Notes: generated by a model not told the origin, from the letters alone. A stretch of DNA of 39,815 nt from Methanomassiliicoccaceae archaeon UBA113 (GCA_002506175.1 DAXB01000019.1:23227-63041), one strand, 5' to 3'; shown: positions 25,051-34,062, numbered from the stretch's first letter. Numbers and translations are program-made.

Positions 25051-26472
25051 TCATGCATTCTCTGTTAGCTCATCAGAAGAACCTTTGTTCTTCAAAGATA
25101 ACGCGAGCATCAAGGATACTAGGCACAGGATGATAGCTAAGAAGAACGAAGCTCTGAATCCGGGAATTAATCCCGACAGATCGGATACAACGATTCCTGC
25201 TATAGCTGCGGTGAAGATGGCTTCCATGATAGCGACACCCGCTGAGGAACCGGCCTGTCTATAGGTATTGATCAAACCTGAAAGCTGACCGTCCTCTCCA
25301 GGCCTTATGTATTGGAATGCAAGGTTGGTTGAAGCTACAGCAGCCATTCCAACACCCGCACCCATCACAAAGAGTGCAACAACGATGAATTCTATGCTTG
25401 TTGAAACATCGAACCTCATCATTAAGAAGAATCCCAGAGCGGTTACTATACAACCGATAACAACGAATATCTTGTTGTCTCCCGTCTTATCTGCAATCTT
25501 TCCAACTATGGGTCCAGCAACCATCATTCCGAGGGAATTGGCAATCAGAAGGAATCCATACTCGATTGTCTCCATTCCGAGTACTAAGGAGAAGTAATAT
25601 GGCAAAAGCAGATAGCATCCTGCCATCGCCGCGAAAATAAGCAATCCAATGATGTTCGCTCTGTTGACCTGCTTGTTATGGATGAGTCTGAGGTTTATGA
25701 GCGGATCTTTATTCCTAGTCTCCCACCATGCAACCAATCCACCGCAAATGCATGTAACCGCTATCATGGCGATACCTGTTTCAGACATCCATCCGATATC
25801 CTTCCCTCTGTTCAGGTACATGATCAATGTAAAAAGCATAAGGAAGAGCAGCAGAGCACCTACAACATCTAATTTCTTCTTCTCCGTCTTGACCTCCTCG
25901 ATCCTCATGAATTTCCAACAAAGTAAGATGCAGAATAGTCCGATAGGGACGTTGATGAAGAAAATATAGGACCAGTGGAAAGTGGTAAGGACTCCTCCGA
26001 TTGCCGGACCGAAAGCGGTACCAGCAGAAGCTGCCAATGTGACTGCACCTATTGCCGCACCTCTAACCTCCTTCGGAAGATATGCAGACACCATTGCGAG
26101 CGAAACCGCCATGCACATGCCAGCACCCAGTCCCTGAACAGCCCTCATCAGAATGATGATACCCAGCCCTATCTGGGGACAGAATCCTATTAGCCCAATA
26201 ACCAATGAAGATCCAGCGAAGATCAGCACTCCAGACATGAAGACTTTCTTGTATCCGATGTTTGAACCTATTTTAGCCCAAAGCAGGATGAAACAGCAGA
26301 GCATAAGCGTGTATATCAGCAGCACCCATGAGATGTTGGATGTGTTGTGGCCTGCCTCTCCCAGCTCCTTAGCCATTTCAGGCAGAGCTACTGACACTAT
26401 TGTCGCATCCAAAGCAGTCATGAATGTACCAAGAATTAGTGCAAACAGGATTATTTTGTTCGATTTTTCCAT
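25051..26472 (-). CDS. DHA2/EmrB-type MFS drug exporter
   Basis: Major facilitator superfamily exporter of 473 residues with about 14 hydrophobic helices, the drug:H+ antiporter-2 layout. Typical features are TALDATIVSVALPEMAKEL in helix 1, the RAVQGLGAGMCMAVSLAM segment, motif C-like GTAFGPAIGGVL, and NVPIGLFCILL after helix 6. It probably exports hydrophobic toxic compounds. Upstream of the ATG the minus strand has GTGATC as a partial ribosome binding site. It is divergent from a small membrane protein gene 120 bases away, and the spacer likely holds both promoters. The substrate is unknown. Confidence 0.95.
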   Translation of the reverse strand: MEKSNKIILFALILGTFMTALDATIVSVALPEMAKELGEAGHNTSNISWVLLIYTLMLCCFILLWAKIGSNIGYKKVFMSGVLIFAGSSLVIGLIGFCPQIGLGIIILMRAVQGLGAGMCMAVSLAMVSAYLPKEVRGAAIGAVTLAASAGTAFGPAIGGVLTTFHWSYIFFINVPIGLFCILLCWKFMRIEEVKTEKKKLDVVGALLLFLMLFTLIMYLNRGKDIGWMSETGIAMIAVTCICGGLVAWWETRNKDPLINLRLIHNKQVNRANIIGLLIFAAMAGCYLLLPYYFSLVLGMETIEYGFLLIANSLGMMVAGPIVGKIADKTGDNKIFVVIGCIVTALGFFLMMRFDVSTSIEFIVVALFVMGAGVGMAAVASTNLAFQYIRPGEDGQLSGLINTYRQAGSSAGVAIMEAIFTAAIAGIVVSDLSGLIPGFRASFFLAIILCLVSLMLALSLKNKGSSDELTENA

Positions 26473-26595
26473 CCGATCACTTTCTTTGAATGAAGAGTTG
26501 GTGTTGAAAAAACGTTCAATGTAATAATATATTGTCGATTAGCAACCGAAAACAATGTGGTGAAAAACATATAATTGAATACAATAGATAGAAAC

Positions 26596-27639
26596 ATGGA
26601 CGAAAGCGAAATAGCGAAAAGAAGGAATCTAGTTTCTGGAATAGCCTATATTCTGGTGGCCGCACTCGGATTCATTTTCACTCTTGGCGATTTCCTACAG
26701 ACCGGTTTCGAACAAAGCGGTGTAATCCTCAATGTAATGTTCGAAATAATGATAGGTCTGTGCGGATTGTATCTGCTTCTGCTTAAAAAACGCGATCTGA
26801 CGGGATTAACGCTGATCATGTTCTCGATGCTATTCTCGTTTTACACTTTTATAGGCGGAGTTCGCTTTTCAGCCATCACATTTGCACTTCTTTGGTTCTT
26901 CATTCTGTTCCCGATATTCATAATGACAACCAAAGAACCGAAAGCCACCACATACTTTTGTGTGCTATTCCCTTATGGGATCGGTGCTATCGGATATGTT
27001 CTATCCTCGGGCCCCAGCATAATGGCTGTCGTAATGCATTTCATTTTCTCGGCATTGGCCCTTTTCACTGGAATACAGTATATTGTCGAGAAGATACAGA
27101 CGAAAAATGCTCTGAAACTAAGAGCCGATGAAGAGATGGAGTTCACAAAGGCCGGCCCATGTCTCGGAGCATATGTGCTCTCTGCGGTATGTATTGTATC
27201 TGCCGCAGCCATTCATTCGGGTCTTTGGAACACCGATTTGTTCAATAACATCTCATTTGCTTGCGGAACTTGCACGATTATTTTCAGCGCCGTCATCTAT
27301 TATTTCTGCAGATTGAAATGGAGAGCAGTCATGGGGATTCTTACCGGAGCATCCATCATTTGCTATTCTGCAGGATTATCAATCGAATCTGTAGAAGGAT
27401 TGAATTTCTTTGTGATATCTGGAATAATGTTCCTGCTTGTTACTGCTTTTTCAGTAGTACTGGATCATAAGGTTTTACCGGCCATATCCACGCTGCTGAT
27501 AGGTGTATGTTTGCTTATGTTTGGATTCGGATTCTCCAACCCTGCACTATCTACGGTATTGCTGACTATAGCTGGTATAGTGGGACTGTATATCACGCTC
27601 CTATTCATGAATAGGAGACTCAAACTGCCCATGTTTTGA
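26596..27639 (+). CDS. Polytopic membrane protein of unknown function
   Basis: A 347-residue protein with about ten predicted transmembrane helices and one short soluble loop (EKIQTKNALKLRADEEMEFTKAG, roughly residues 164-186) dividing it into two halves. The second half starts again with a glycine/alanine-rich helix, so an internal duplication is possible. ATG 26596 is chosen over an upstream TTG at 26575. It does not match a transporter family that I can name with confidence (a remote resemblance to AmiS/UreI-like or acetate-uptake-like proteins is too weak). It is divergent from the MFS exporter and may be co-regulated with it. Confidence 0.75.
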   Translation: MDESEIAKRRNLVSGIAYILVAALGFIFTLGDFLQTGFEQSGVILNVMFEIMIGLCGLYLLLLKKRDLTGLTLIMFSMLFSFYTFIGGVRFSAITFALLWFFILFPIFIMTTKEPKATTYFCVLFPYGIGAIGYVLSSGPSIMAVVMHFIFSALALFTGIQYIVEKIQTKNALKLRADEEMEFTKAGPCLGAYVLSAVCIVSAAAIHSGLWNTDLFNNISFACGTCTIIFSAVIYYFCRLKWRAVMGILTGASIICYSAGLSIESVEGLNFFVISGIMFLLVTAFSVVLDHKVLPAISTLLIGVCLLMFGFGFSNPALSTVLLTIAGIVGLYITLLFMNRRLKLPMF

Positions 27640-27815
27640 GTAGTAGACCAAAATCAGATAATACAAATTGGTGGGGTATGGCATTTATTGTCGACTCCAT
27701 CAATATCATTTTATCTATACTTAATTAATATATTCAGTATAGTTATCAGCTTAATTTTTTAAATAAATGATCTTAAACCAGTAATAATAAAGCATTTCGA
27801 TACATACTGCCAATT

Positions 27816-28415
27816 ATGTCTGGGACAGGCACTCATGTTGAGAATGAAGCGAAGTTCATTTCATTCGATTCCGCAAGTTATCCAGAGATCAAAAAAGGCA
27901 TCATGGAGTACTTCGGCAGCAATGGATGGAAGGCGAAGACCCATCACGATTTCTACTACGATTCCTTGGATATGGAGCTTCCTGATGGAGCATCAGTCCG
28001 TAAGAGGATCCGTCCCGATGGAACCTGCAAATACACAATCAAAATCCCTCAGGGTTCAGATAAAGAGACCCTATCCCGTACGGAGATCCAGGTCCTCGGA
28101 ACCGATGGTTCTTTCGAGGAGCTCAAACAATTCACACAAACAGTATTCCCCGATATAGAGATAGATGAGTTTCCAGTCGTCGAGATAACGATAGACGGCC
28201 TCAAGAAGAACACCGACGATGGTCTGGAATTGTGTCTGGATCTCTGCACTTATGATACGGGGGATCAGATGATAGAGTTCGAGATTGAATCATTGGGGGA
28301 AGAGAAGGAAGCAGTATCGTTGGATCCCGCCATCCTTCAATTCCTCCGCGGATTGGGGCTGGAATCGTCATTTAAGACGAAATACCAGCGCGGTTTGGAG
28401 TTCGGTTCCGATTGA
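27816..28415 (+). CDS. CYTH-domain protein (triphosphate tunnel metalloenzyme)
   Basis: A 199-residue member of the CYTH/TTM superfamily, which binds triphosphorylated substrates in a beta-barrel tunnel with divalent metals. Members include class IV adenylyl cyclases, thiamine triphosphatases and inorganic triphosphatases. The signature E-x-E-x-K appears as Glu9-Asn-Glu11-Ala-Lys13. YYDSLDMELPDGASVRKRI supplies the basic substrate-binding residues, and alternating charged strands (TIKIPQG, VEITIDG, EFEIESLG) complete the barrel. A TATA-like AATAATAAAG about 30 bases upstream suggests a nearly leaderless mRNA. It converges with the YbjN-like gene without a gap. Which reaction it catalyses cannot be told. 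Confidence 0.88.
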   Translation: MSGTGTHVENEAKFISFDSASYPEIKKGIMEYFGSNGWKAKTHHDFYYDSLDMELPDGASVRKRIRPDGTCKYTIKIPQGSDKETLSRTEIQVLGTDGSFEELKQFTQTVFPDIEIDEFPVVEITIDGLKKNTDDGLELCLDLCTYDTGDQMIEFEIESLGEEKEAVSLDPAILQFLRGLGLESSFKTKYQRGLEFGSD

Positions 28416-28877
28416 TCAGGCGAACATGTGACTGTAAGGATCCACAGATACATTGGCGATCTTCTTGAGGTCTCCGTCGTGCTGATCGACGGTATCGACG
28501 ACCATTTTGACCAATGAGAGCATCAAACGCTCGCTGGGCTTCGCACCAGCGAAGACGTATGCATAGTGGTAGTAAACACACCCTTTCTCGGGGTCAAGCC
28601 TAAACGATCCGAAGGCTGATTTGTTGTTGATAAGGTTGAGATTCCAGGAAAGCTCCATGTATTTGGGCTCCTCGGTCTCGAACGCAAGGATGCAATCCAG
28701 CGCCACGGACATTTGATCGACCTTTGCAACGAGGCATATCGGGAGATCATCGCCCTGGAAAACGGATTTGACGATTTTGTTGGCGGGGTCTGTTTCGTAC
28801 TTGTATCCCGCGTGCGCGAACGCAGAGCATATGAGATTGTACATTTTTTCCGGTGTCATTTCGCTGCTGCCGAACAT
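28416..28877 (-). CDS. YbjN-like protein
   Basis: A 153-residue soluble alpha/beta protein. The C-terminal half (LNLINNKSAFGSFRLDPEKG, then VYYHYAYVFAGAKPSERLMLSLVKMV) follows the pattern of the YbjN family, which has a type III secretion chaperone-like fold. The role of such proteins in archaea is unknown. Two possible ATGs are at 28877 and six codons further in. It is convergent with the CYTH gene, and the stop codons lie next to each other. Confidence 0.68.
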   Translation of the reverse strand: MFGSSEMTPEKMYNLICSAFAHAGYKYETDPANKIVKSVFQGDDLPICLVAKVDQMSVALDCILAFETEEPKYMELSWNLNLINNKSAFGSFRLDPEKGCVYYHYAYVFAGAKPSERLMLSLVKMVVDTVDQHDGDLKKIANVSVDPYSHMFA

Positions 28878-29098
28878 CTATTCAACTCAGTTTTCGGATT
28901 GTGTATTACTATTTATTGTGTGGTTGACCGATATAATTGCATACTCACTTATTGTTTTTAATTAGCTATATTATTATACTTAGTTAAGCAACTACATTAA
29001 TTGTTAAAGAGTATAGTCTACATTAACTTCGTTTGTAAAAATCAATCAGCATTTAATCAAAGAATATGACAAATACGTGTATAACTCTCAATAATTAG

Positions 29099-30469
29099 AT
29101 GGCAGATATTCCGGAGATAGTAAAAAGACAGAGGCAATTCTTCCAAACGGGAATTACCCTTCCAGTCGAATACAGATTAGCGGCTCTGAGAAAACTCGGG
29201 GAAGCCATCGAACGCCATGAGGAACAAATCATTCACGCTCTTAAAACGGATCTTGGCAAATCCTCGACTGAATCCTACATGTGCGAGATTGGGATGATCA
29301 AGCAAGAACTCACATACATGCTCAAAAGAACGCGCTCCTATGCCCGCGATAAGAGAGTAAAGACTCCCCTCGTATCCTTTCCAGCAAAGAGTTTCGTGCG
29401 TCCGATGCCTTTCGGTGTCGTCTTGATTATGAGCCCTTGGAATTATCCCTTCCTTCTAACTTTGGAGCCGCTCATTGATGCTCTTTCAGCAGGGAACACC
29501 GCCATTGTCAAACCCAGCGCATATTCTCCTGCATCTTCAGATCTTATCAGAAGAATAATCGAGGACACTTTCCCACCAGAATACGTCGCCGCAGTGACCG
29601 GGGGCCGCGAAGAGAATGCCATGCTCTTGAATCAGAAGTACGACAAGATATTCTTCACCGGAAGCACATCCGTTGGAAGAATCGTACTGAGGCATGCTTC
29701 GGATAACCTGACGCCAGCAACACTCGAGATGGGTGGTAAAAGCCCTTGTATTATCGATAGAAGTGCTGATATCGACCTTACGGCACGTCGTATCGTGTTC
29801 GGTAAACTGATAAACTGCGGACAAACCTGTATCGCCCCCGACTATGTGCTTTGCGATTCATCAGTACATGATCCGCTCGTTGCTGCGATCAAAAAGGAGA
29901 TTGAGATCCAATATGGACACCATCCTCTTGACAATCCGGATTATGGGAAGATAGTCAACGAGAAACACTTCCAGCGTCTGTTGGGCCTGATAGAACCTTC
30001 CAAAGTCGTTTACGGCGGTTCTTCCGACAGTTCACATTTGAGAATAGAACCTACCGTACTGGATAATGTGACATTTGACGACGCTGTGATGCAAGAGGAG
30101 ATATTCGGCCCTATTCTGCCCATAATAGCGGTCTCATCAATCGATGAGGCTATCGATATCGTCGAATCACACCCCAAACCCCTGGCGCTCTATGCCTTCG
30201 GAAAGGATAAGAAAGTTACAGACAGGATAATGAGGGTCTGCAGTTTCGGCGGCGGATGCATCAATGACACAATTATGCACATCAACTCCAGCGAGATGGG
30301 ATTCGGAGGTGTCGGAGCCAGCGGCATGGGTTCATATCATGGTAAATGCGGTTTCGATACATTCTCGCATATGAAGAGTATCGCAGATCGTGGTTCCATC
30401 GACCTTTCGCTAAGGTATCAGCCTTTTACAGAGAAGAAATTGAGAACGATACGCCGTTTCCTCAAGTAA
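29099..30469 (+). CDS. NAD(P)-dependent aldehyde dehydrogenase (class 3-like)
   Basis: A 456-residue aldehyde dehydrogenase that oxidises an aldehyde to its acid. The length and lack of an N-terminal extension fit the class 3/fatty-aldehyde group. Visible motifs are MSPWNYPF (111-118), the NAD-binding FFTGSTSVGR (185-194), general base Glu210 in TLEMGGKSP, and nucleophile Cys244 in INCGQTCIAPDY. VMQEEIFGPILP and GFGGVGASGMGSYHG lie near the end. It stops with TAA. The upstream 220-base gap is AT-rich and should contain its promoter. The substrate is not predictable. Confidence 0.96.
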   Translation: MADIPEIVKRQRQFFQTGITLPVEYRLAALRKLGEAIERHEEQIIHALKTDLGKSSTESYMCEIGMIKQELTYMLKRTRSYARDKRVKTPLVSFPAKSFVRPMPFGVVLIMSPWNYPFLLTLEPLIDALSAGNTAIVKPSAYSPASSDLIRRIIEDTFPPEYVAAVTGGREENAMLLNQKYDKIFFTGSTSVGRIVLRHASDNLTPATLEMGGKSPCIIDRSADIDLTARRIVFGKLINCGQTCIAPDYVLCDSSVHDPLVAAIKKEIEIQYGHHPLDNPDYGKIVNEKHFQRLLGLIEPSKVVYGGSSDSSHLRIEPTVLDNVTFDDAVMQEEIFGPILPIIAVSSIDEAIDIVESHPKPLALYAFGKDKKVTDRIMRVCSFGGGCINDTIMHINSSEMGFGGVGASGMGSYHGKCGFDTFSHMKSIADRGSIDLSLRYQPFTEKKLRTIRRFLK

Positions 30470-30531
30470 AAGAAAGAAAGAAAAGGATGTTTGAGGGTGC
30501 GATCGAATTCGATGATGCGCTACCGTACAAA

Positions 30532-30690
30532 TCAGATGAAACATGATGCAGCTGCTACTAGAGCCACAACAACCATGATTCCAACCATCAGGAAAGCACG
30601 GAGCTTAGCCTTGGTCTCCTTCTTGATACCGCGACGAGGTGCGTTCTTCTGATTTTTCGTCTCGTGACGGGCGGTTTTTTCATTGCTCAT
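30532..30690 (-). CDS. 52-residue tail-anchored membrane protein
   Basis: Small ORF supported by composition and promoter. The N-terminal 30 residues are strongly basic (MSNEKTARHETKNQ, then RRGIKKETKAKLR). They are followed by one hydrophobic helix (AFLMVGIMVVVALVAAASCF) at the very C terminus. The layout resembles archaeal Sec61-beta (SecG) and other tail-anchored subunits, but no specific residues prove this. A strong TATA box (minus AATTATATATAG) is centred about 25 bases before the ATG, which predicts a leaderless mRNA starting at or near the A of ATG. It ends in TGA, convergent with the aldehyde dehydrogenase. Confidence 0.72.
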   Translation of the reverse strand: MSNEKTARHETKNQKNAPRRGIKKETKAKLRAFLMVGIMVVVALVAAASCFI

Positions 30691-30707
30691 ATCGCAAGCA
30701 TCGGATA

Positions 30708-30722
30708 ACCACTATATATAAT
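30708..30722 (-). promoter_or_regulatory. TATA box for the 52-residue protein gene
   Basis: The minus strand reads AAATTATATATAGTG, centred about 25 bases before the ATG at 30690, the expected distance for leaderless transcription in archaea. Confidence 0.6.
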
Positions 30723-30748
30723 TTGAAAAAAATCGATGGATATGTTGC

Positions 30749-31582
30749 TCATTCTGGTACTGTGTTAATATGTCTCTTCTTCGGATCGCGCACCTTTGAT
30801 GCAATCAGGTGCTGTATATGGTTGAACTCAGAAGGTGATAAGACAGCACTGGCGTCATGACTGATGAGGATGTCATCCCAGCGCATGAATCCTGCGTAAA
30901 CCGGGTTATGAAGGATGTTGCGCAGATTGTACTTGTTCCAAGGATTGCCTTTCCTGGTGATGTTCCCTTCTTTGTTTAGGGAATAACAAATGAAATCTAT
31001 GGTCTCACCAGAACCGTACCTGGAGAATATTGAACTGACGATGAGCTGTTCCTCCTCCACATCTGTCAGTCTTCCATCGACTATCTTGTAACCAAAGGGA
31101 GGAGTGAACCCCATAGTCCTCTTCTCGTCATCCGATGTGCCGAGCATCTCTGCCTTTTGCCTCATACCGTCTCTGGTACGTTCTCCGATCTGTTCGCTTT
31201 CCAGCTGTGCAATCCCCTCAATCAGCTGCATAACGAAACGTCCGGTTGGAGTCTTGGTGTTGAGGGTCTCATTCTTGGAAACGAAGTTCTTGTCCTTCTT
31301 GTTGAGCTTATCCATCATCTCGATGAAGTTGCGAGTGTTCCTATGGATACGGTCCATCTTCAGAACCAATATGGAGTCCCAATCGCCGATATCATCCATC
31401 ATCTGCCTGTAAGCAGGACGACGGGTGTTCCTTCCTGAATAACCGTCGTCCACATAGTATCTGTAAATCTCATAGTCCAAGGCTTCGCAGTAATCGGTGA
31501 GGACTTGCTTTTGAGCATCCAGGGAGAAACCCTCTTTGGCCTGTTCCTCGGTTGACACCCTAATATACACGGCAACTTTCAC
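30749..31582 (-). CDS. Short serine recombinase, second of tandem pair
   Basis: A 277-residue site-specific serine recombinase. The catalytic domain begins at once (KVAVYIRVSTEEQAKEGFSL) with nucleophile Ser10 and continues through the YVDDGYSGRN and VLKMDRIHRNTRNF motifs. The PF07508-type Recombinase domain follows from about 160 (RTMGFTPPFGYK, ILHNPVYAGFMRW). It stops there. The zinc ribbon and long coiled coil of typical large serine integrases (450-550 residues) are absent. The GTG at 31580-31582, overlapping the upstream TGA (GTGA), is chosen as start, because the family begins here and the longer frame to 31669 runs through the other recombinase gene. It is a clear paralogue of its neighbour. 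Confidence 0.87.
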   Translation of the reverse strand: MKVAVYIRVSTEEQAKEGFSLDAQKQVLTDYCEALDYEIYRYYVDDGYSGRNTRRPAYRQMMDDIGDWDSILVLKMDRIHRNTRNFIEMMDKLNKKDKNFVSKNETLNTKTPTGRFVMQLIEGIAQLESEQIGERTRDGMRQKAEMLGTSDDEKRTMGFTPPFGYKIVDGRLTDVEEEQLIVSSIFSRYGSGETIDFICYSLNKEGNITRKGNPWNKYNLRNILHNPVYAGFMRWDDILISHDASAVLSPSEFNHIQHLIASKVRDPKKRHINTVPE

Positions 31583-32358
31583 GGTACCACGAAATCCTTG
31601 TTGACTGCCCTGAACTTCTTCACGGTTACTATGGGGTCTTGATTGCCCTTGCGGATTATACCGTCCCATCTTCCGTAACCGATATACAGCGGATTATGGA
31701 GGATCTTCGATACTGCAGGTTTGCTCCAATCTCCGCCCTTTTTCGATTTGATTCCGCTTTCGTTTAATTCATCGCAAACGGCCCTTAGAGAGCGATTGTC
31801 TATGTAGAGGTCGAATATCATGCGGACGACCTCCGCCTCCTCTGTGACGACCTCTAAACGCCCATCGCGGTACTCGTATCCGTACGGATGCCCGCTTCCG
31901 AGGTTACCGGTATCATTTTTTGCCTTGTAAGTCATGGCGAGCTTGACCCTCTCGCCTATCTGCTCGCTCTCCAGCTGTGCGATACGCTGTATGGTGTCCA
32001 TTACGAACCTGCCCATGGCGTTCCCTGTATCGAACTGATCATAGACGGAAGCGAAATCCTTGTTGTTCTTGCGCAGATGATCAATCATCTGGGTGAAATT
32101 AACGCTGTTCCTATGGATACGGTCCATCTTCAGAACCAGCAGCACATCCCAGGAATCCATATCGGAAAGCATCCGCTGGTACTCGGGACGGTTGGTCTTC
32201 CTTCCAGAATAACCATCATCCACATAACGGCCTGCTATTTCCCAGCCGTTGGACCTGCAGTAGGCCTCCAGTTTCTTCATCTGGGCTTCCAATGAGAATC
32301 CTTCAACCGCTTGATCCTCAGTGGAGACCCTTGCGTAAAGCGCTGCACGCAAGTGCAT
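31579..32358 (-). CDS. Short serine recombinase, first of tandem pair
   Basis: A 259-residue serine recombinase (MHLRAALYARVSTEDQAVEGFSLEAQ, nucleophile Ser12) with all catalytic-domain motifs (YVDDGYSGRK, VLKMDRIHRNSVNF, RIAQLESEQIGERV). The Recombinase domain ends at ILHNPLYIGYGRW plus about 25 residues. Like its partner it lacks the C-terminal zinc ribbon and coiled coil. Its TGA overlaps the GTG of the second copy, so the two are made together and may form mixed tetramers. No phage or conjugation genes adjoin, which suggests either a remnant of an integrated element or a small stand-alone recombination system. Confidence 0.88.
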   Translation of the reverse strand: MHLRAALYARVSTEDQAVEGFSLEAQMKKLEAYCRSNGWEIAGRYVDDGYSGRKTNRPEYQRMLSDMDSWDVLLVLKMDRIHRNSVNFTQMIDHLRKNNKDFASVYDQFDTGNAMGRFVMDTIQRIAQLESEQIGERVKLAMTYKAKNDTGNLGSGHPYGYEYRDGRLEVVTEEAEVVRMIFDLYIDNRSLRAVCDELNESGIKSKKGGDWSKPAVSKILHNPLYIGYGRWDGIIRKGNQDPIVTVKKFRAVNKDFVVP

Positions 32359-32526
32359 CCATCCGAATTAATTATTGGTGGTACATTATTTAAGGTTTGA
32401 CCTTTACTTTTCCTTTTCTCATAATTGAACTTTTCTGGTTGATTTACATTTCAAATGTTTCTAAACTTTCAAACGTGGTCTTAATAAGGTAGAGCACGAT
32501 TCTGGCTCTGTATTCAAGGTGGTACA

Positions 32527-32973
32527 ATGGATCCGTTCACAATCGCTGTCATCCTGATTATTATTGGTGCGGTATTGCTGATAATCGAGGCTTTCAGCCC
32601 AGGAGCGTTCTTGGTCATACCAGGAACCGTCCTGGTCGTCATAGGGGTTATCGGCGCACTGTTCCCTAAAATGGTCATTTCATGGGAATTGCCTGTTATA
32701 GCCTTAATCGTAGCAATTCCTACGACACTGATTACAATCAAGATGTATCAGCGTCTAGGCACTACTGAAAAGCCTACAACAATGGTTGCAGACTCCCTTA
32801 TCGGGAAGACTGGGATCGTCACCAAGGCTACTCAATCAGGTAACATGAAGGGAAAGGTCAGGATCGGTTCGGATACCTGGTCCGCCACCTCCGACACGCC
32901 GATCGATGAGGGCACCGAAGTGATCGTTGACAGCAGCGAGGGCGTTCACGTCCATGTAAAACCAATTGAATGA
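32527..32973 (+). CDS. NfeD-like membrane protein with C-terminal OB fold
   Basis: A 148-residue short NfeD homologue. Two to three hydrophobic helices occupy residues 5-72 (IAVILIIIGAVLLIIEAF; GAFLVIPGTVLVVIGVIGAL; LPVIALIVAIPTTLITI). A small beta-barrel follows (IGKTGIVTKA, GKVRIGSDTWSATSD, EGTEVIVDSSEGVHVHVKP). NfeD proteins work with SPFH/stomatin-like proteins in membrane microdomains, and the next gene encodes one. AAGGTGGT lies just before the ATG. Its TGA overlaps an ATG of the following frame, which points to coupled expression. Confidence 0.92.
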   Translation: MDPFTIAVILIIIGAVLLIIEAFSPGAFLVIPGTVLVVIGVIGALFPKMVISWELPVIALIVAIPTTLITIKMYQRLGTTEKPTTMVADSLIGKTGIVTKATQSGNMKGKVRIGSDTWSATSDTPIDEGTEVIVDSSEGVHVHVKPIE

Positions 32974-32984
32974 GAGGTCGTCAT

Positions 32985-34055
32985 ATGGAAGAAATCTATC
33001 TCATAATCACAGCGTTCGTAGTTGTCGCTGCGATCATCGTCATAATGAGCGGTGTGAAGATCATCCAGCCCTACGAACAAGCCATCTACACCAGGCTCGG
33101 AAAGTTCATAAGGGTGCTGAATCCGGGACTGAACCTGGTTTGCCCGCTCATCAACAGGGTAACGAAGATGGATCTCCGTACAGAGGTTCTCGATGTTCCC
33201 AAGCAGGAAGTCATCACCAAGGATAACTCCCCGGTCTTCGTTGATGCAGTCATTTACATCAAGGTTACCGATCCCAAGAATGCATTCTTCGAGGTCACAG
33301 ATTACAGGCTAGCTACAGTCAACCTTGCACAGACCACACTCAGGGCCATCATCGGTGAGATGGAGCTCGATGAGATCCTGTCTTCCAGGGAGAAGATCAA
33401 TGTCAGTCTCAGGGATATCCTCGACGAATCCACTGATAAGTGGGGAGTCAGGGTCGAGGCTGTCGAGATCAGAGAAGTAGATCCCGCAAGAAAGGTCAAA
33501 GAGTCCATGGAGGAGCAGACTTCTGCGGAAAGGAGGAGGCGTGCCGCAATCCTCCAGGCAGACGGACAGAAGAGAGCTGCAATCCTAGATGCTGAAGGTA
33601 GGAAGAAATCCCGCATCTTGGAGGCTGAGGGTCTCAGACAATCAATGATCCTTGAAGCCGAGGGTAAGAGGCTCGCAACCATCCTGGAAGGTCAGGGAGA
33701 GGCTCAGAAGCTGAGAATCATGGCTGTAGGTGCCGCTGCGATGGACTCCAAGGCTATGTCTGTGCTTTCTATGCAGACCCTGCAGGAGGTCGGAAAAGGA
33801 GAATCTTCCAAGATATTCTTCCCCATGGAAGTCACTAAGCTTGTCGAAGGTGTCTCCGAATACATCGGATCCGCAAAGCACGTCCCTGATAGGGAGGTGT
33901 CTGATGTTGAATCGGTCAAGAATGCTGTCGGTAATCCCGATGATGTTCTTGGGCCCATTCCGACTCATGAGCAGATAGCAAAAGAGACAGAATCCATCAA
34001 AAAGACCTCCGATGAGGAGATCGAGCAGATGGATGACGTTATCCGTACCATCTGA
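32985..34055 (+). CDS. SPFH-domain (stomatin/prohibitin-like) protein
   Basis: An N-terminal transmembrane helix (about residues 4-24) is followed by the SPFH/Band 7 domain (GVKIIQPYEQAIYTRLGKF to DPARKVKESMEEQ). An extended helical region comes next, in which a unit like AAILxAEGxKR repeats about five times at 11-residue spacing (residues 185-245), typical of oligomerising stomatins. It probably forms ring-like scaffolds with NfeD at the membrane. ATG 32985 is preferred because GAGGTCGT precedes it. ATG 32970, overlapping the NfeD stop, is the alternative and adds five residues. A strong terminator follows. Confidence 0.94.
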   Translation: MEEIYLIITAFVVVAAIIVIMSGVKIIQPYEQAIYTRLGKFIRVLNPGLNLVCPLINRVTKMDLRTEVLDVPKQEVITKDNSPVFVDAVIYIKVTDPKNAFFEVTDYRLATVNLAQTTLRAIIGEMELDEILSSREKINVSLRDILDESTDKWGVRVEAVEIREVDPARKVKESMEEQTSAERRRRAAILQADGQKRAAILDAEGRKKSRILEAEGLRQSMILEAEGKRLATILEGQGEAQKLRIMAVGAAAMDSKAMSVLSMQTLQEVGKGESSKIFFPMEVTKLVEGVSEYIGSAKHVPDREVSDVESVKNAVGNPDDVLGPIPTHEQIAKETESIKKTSDEEIEQMDDVIRTI

Positions 34056-34062
34056 TCAAACA

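Noticed and set aside
31583..31669. N-terminal extension of the second recombinase to 31669
   Set aside because: The extra 29 residues are an out-of-frame translation of the first recombinase gene. The GTG overlapping its stop fits the family start exactly.
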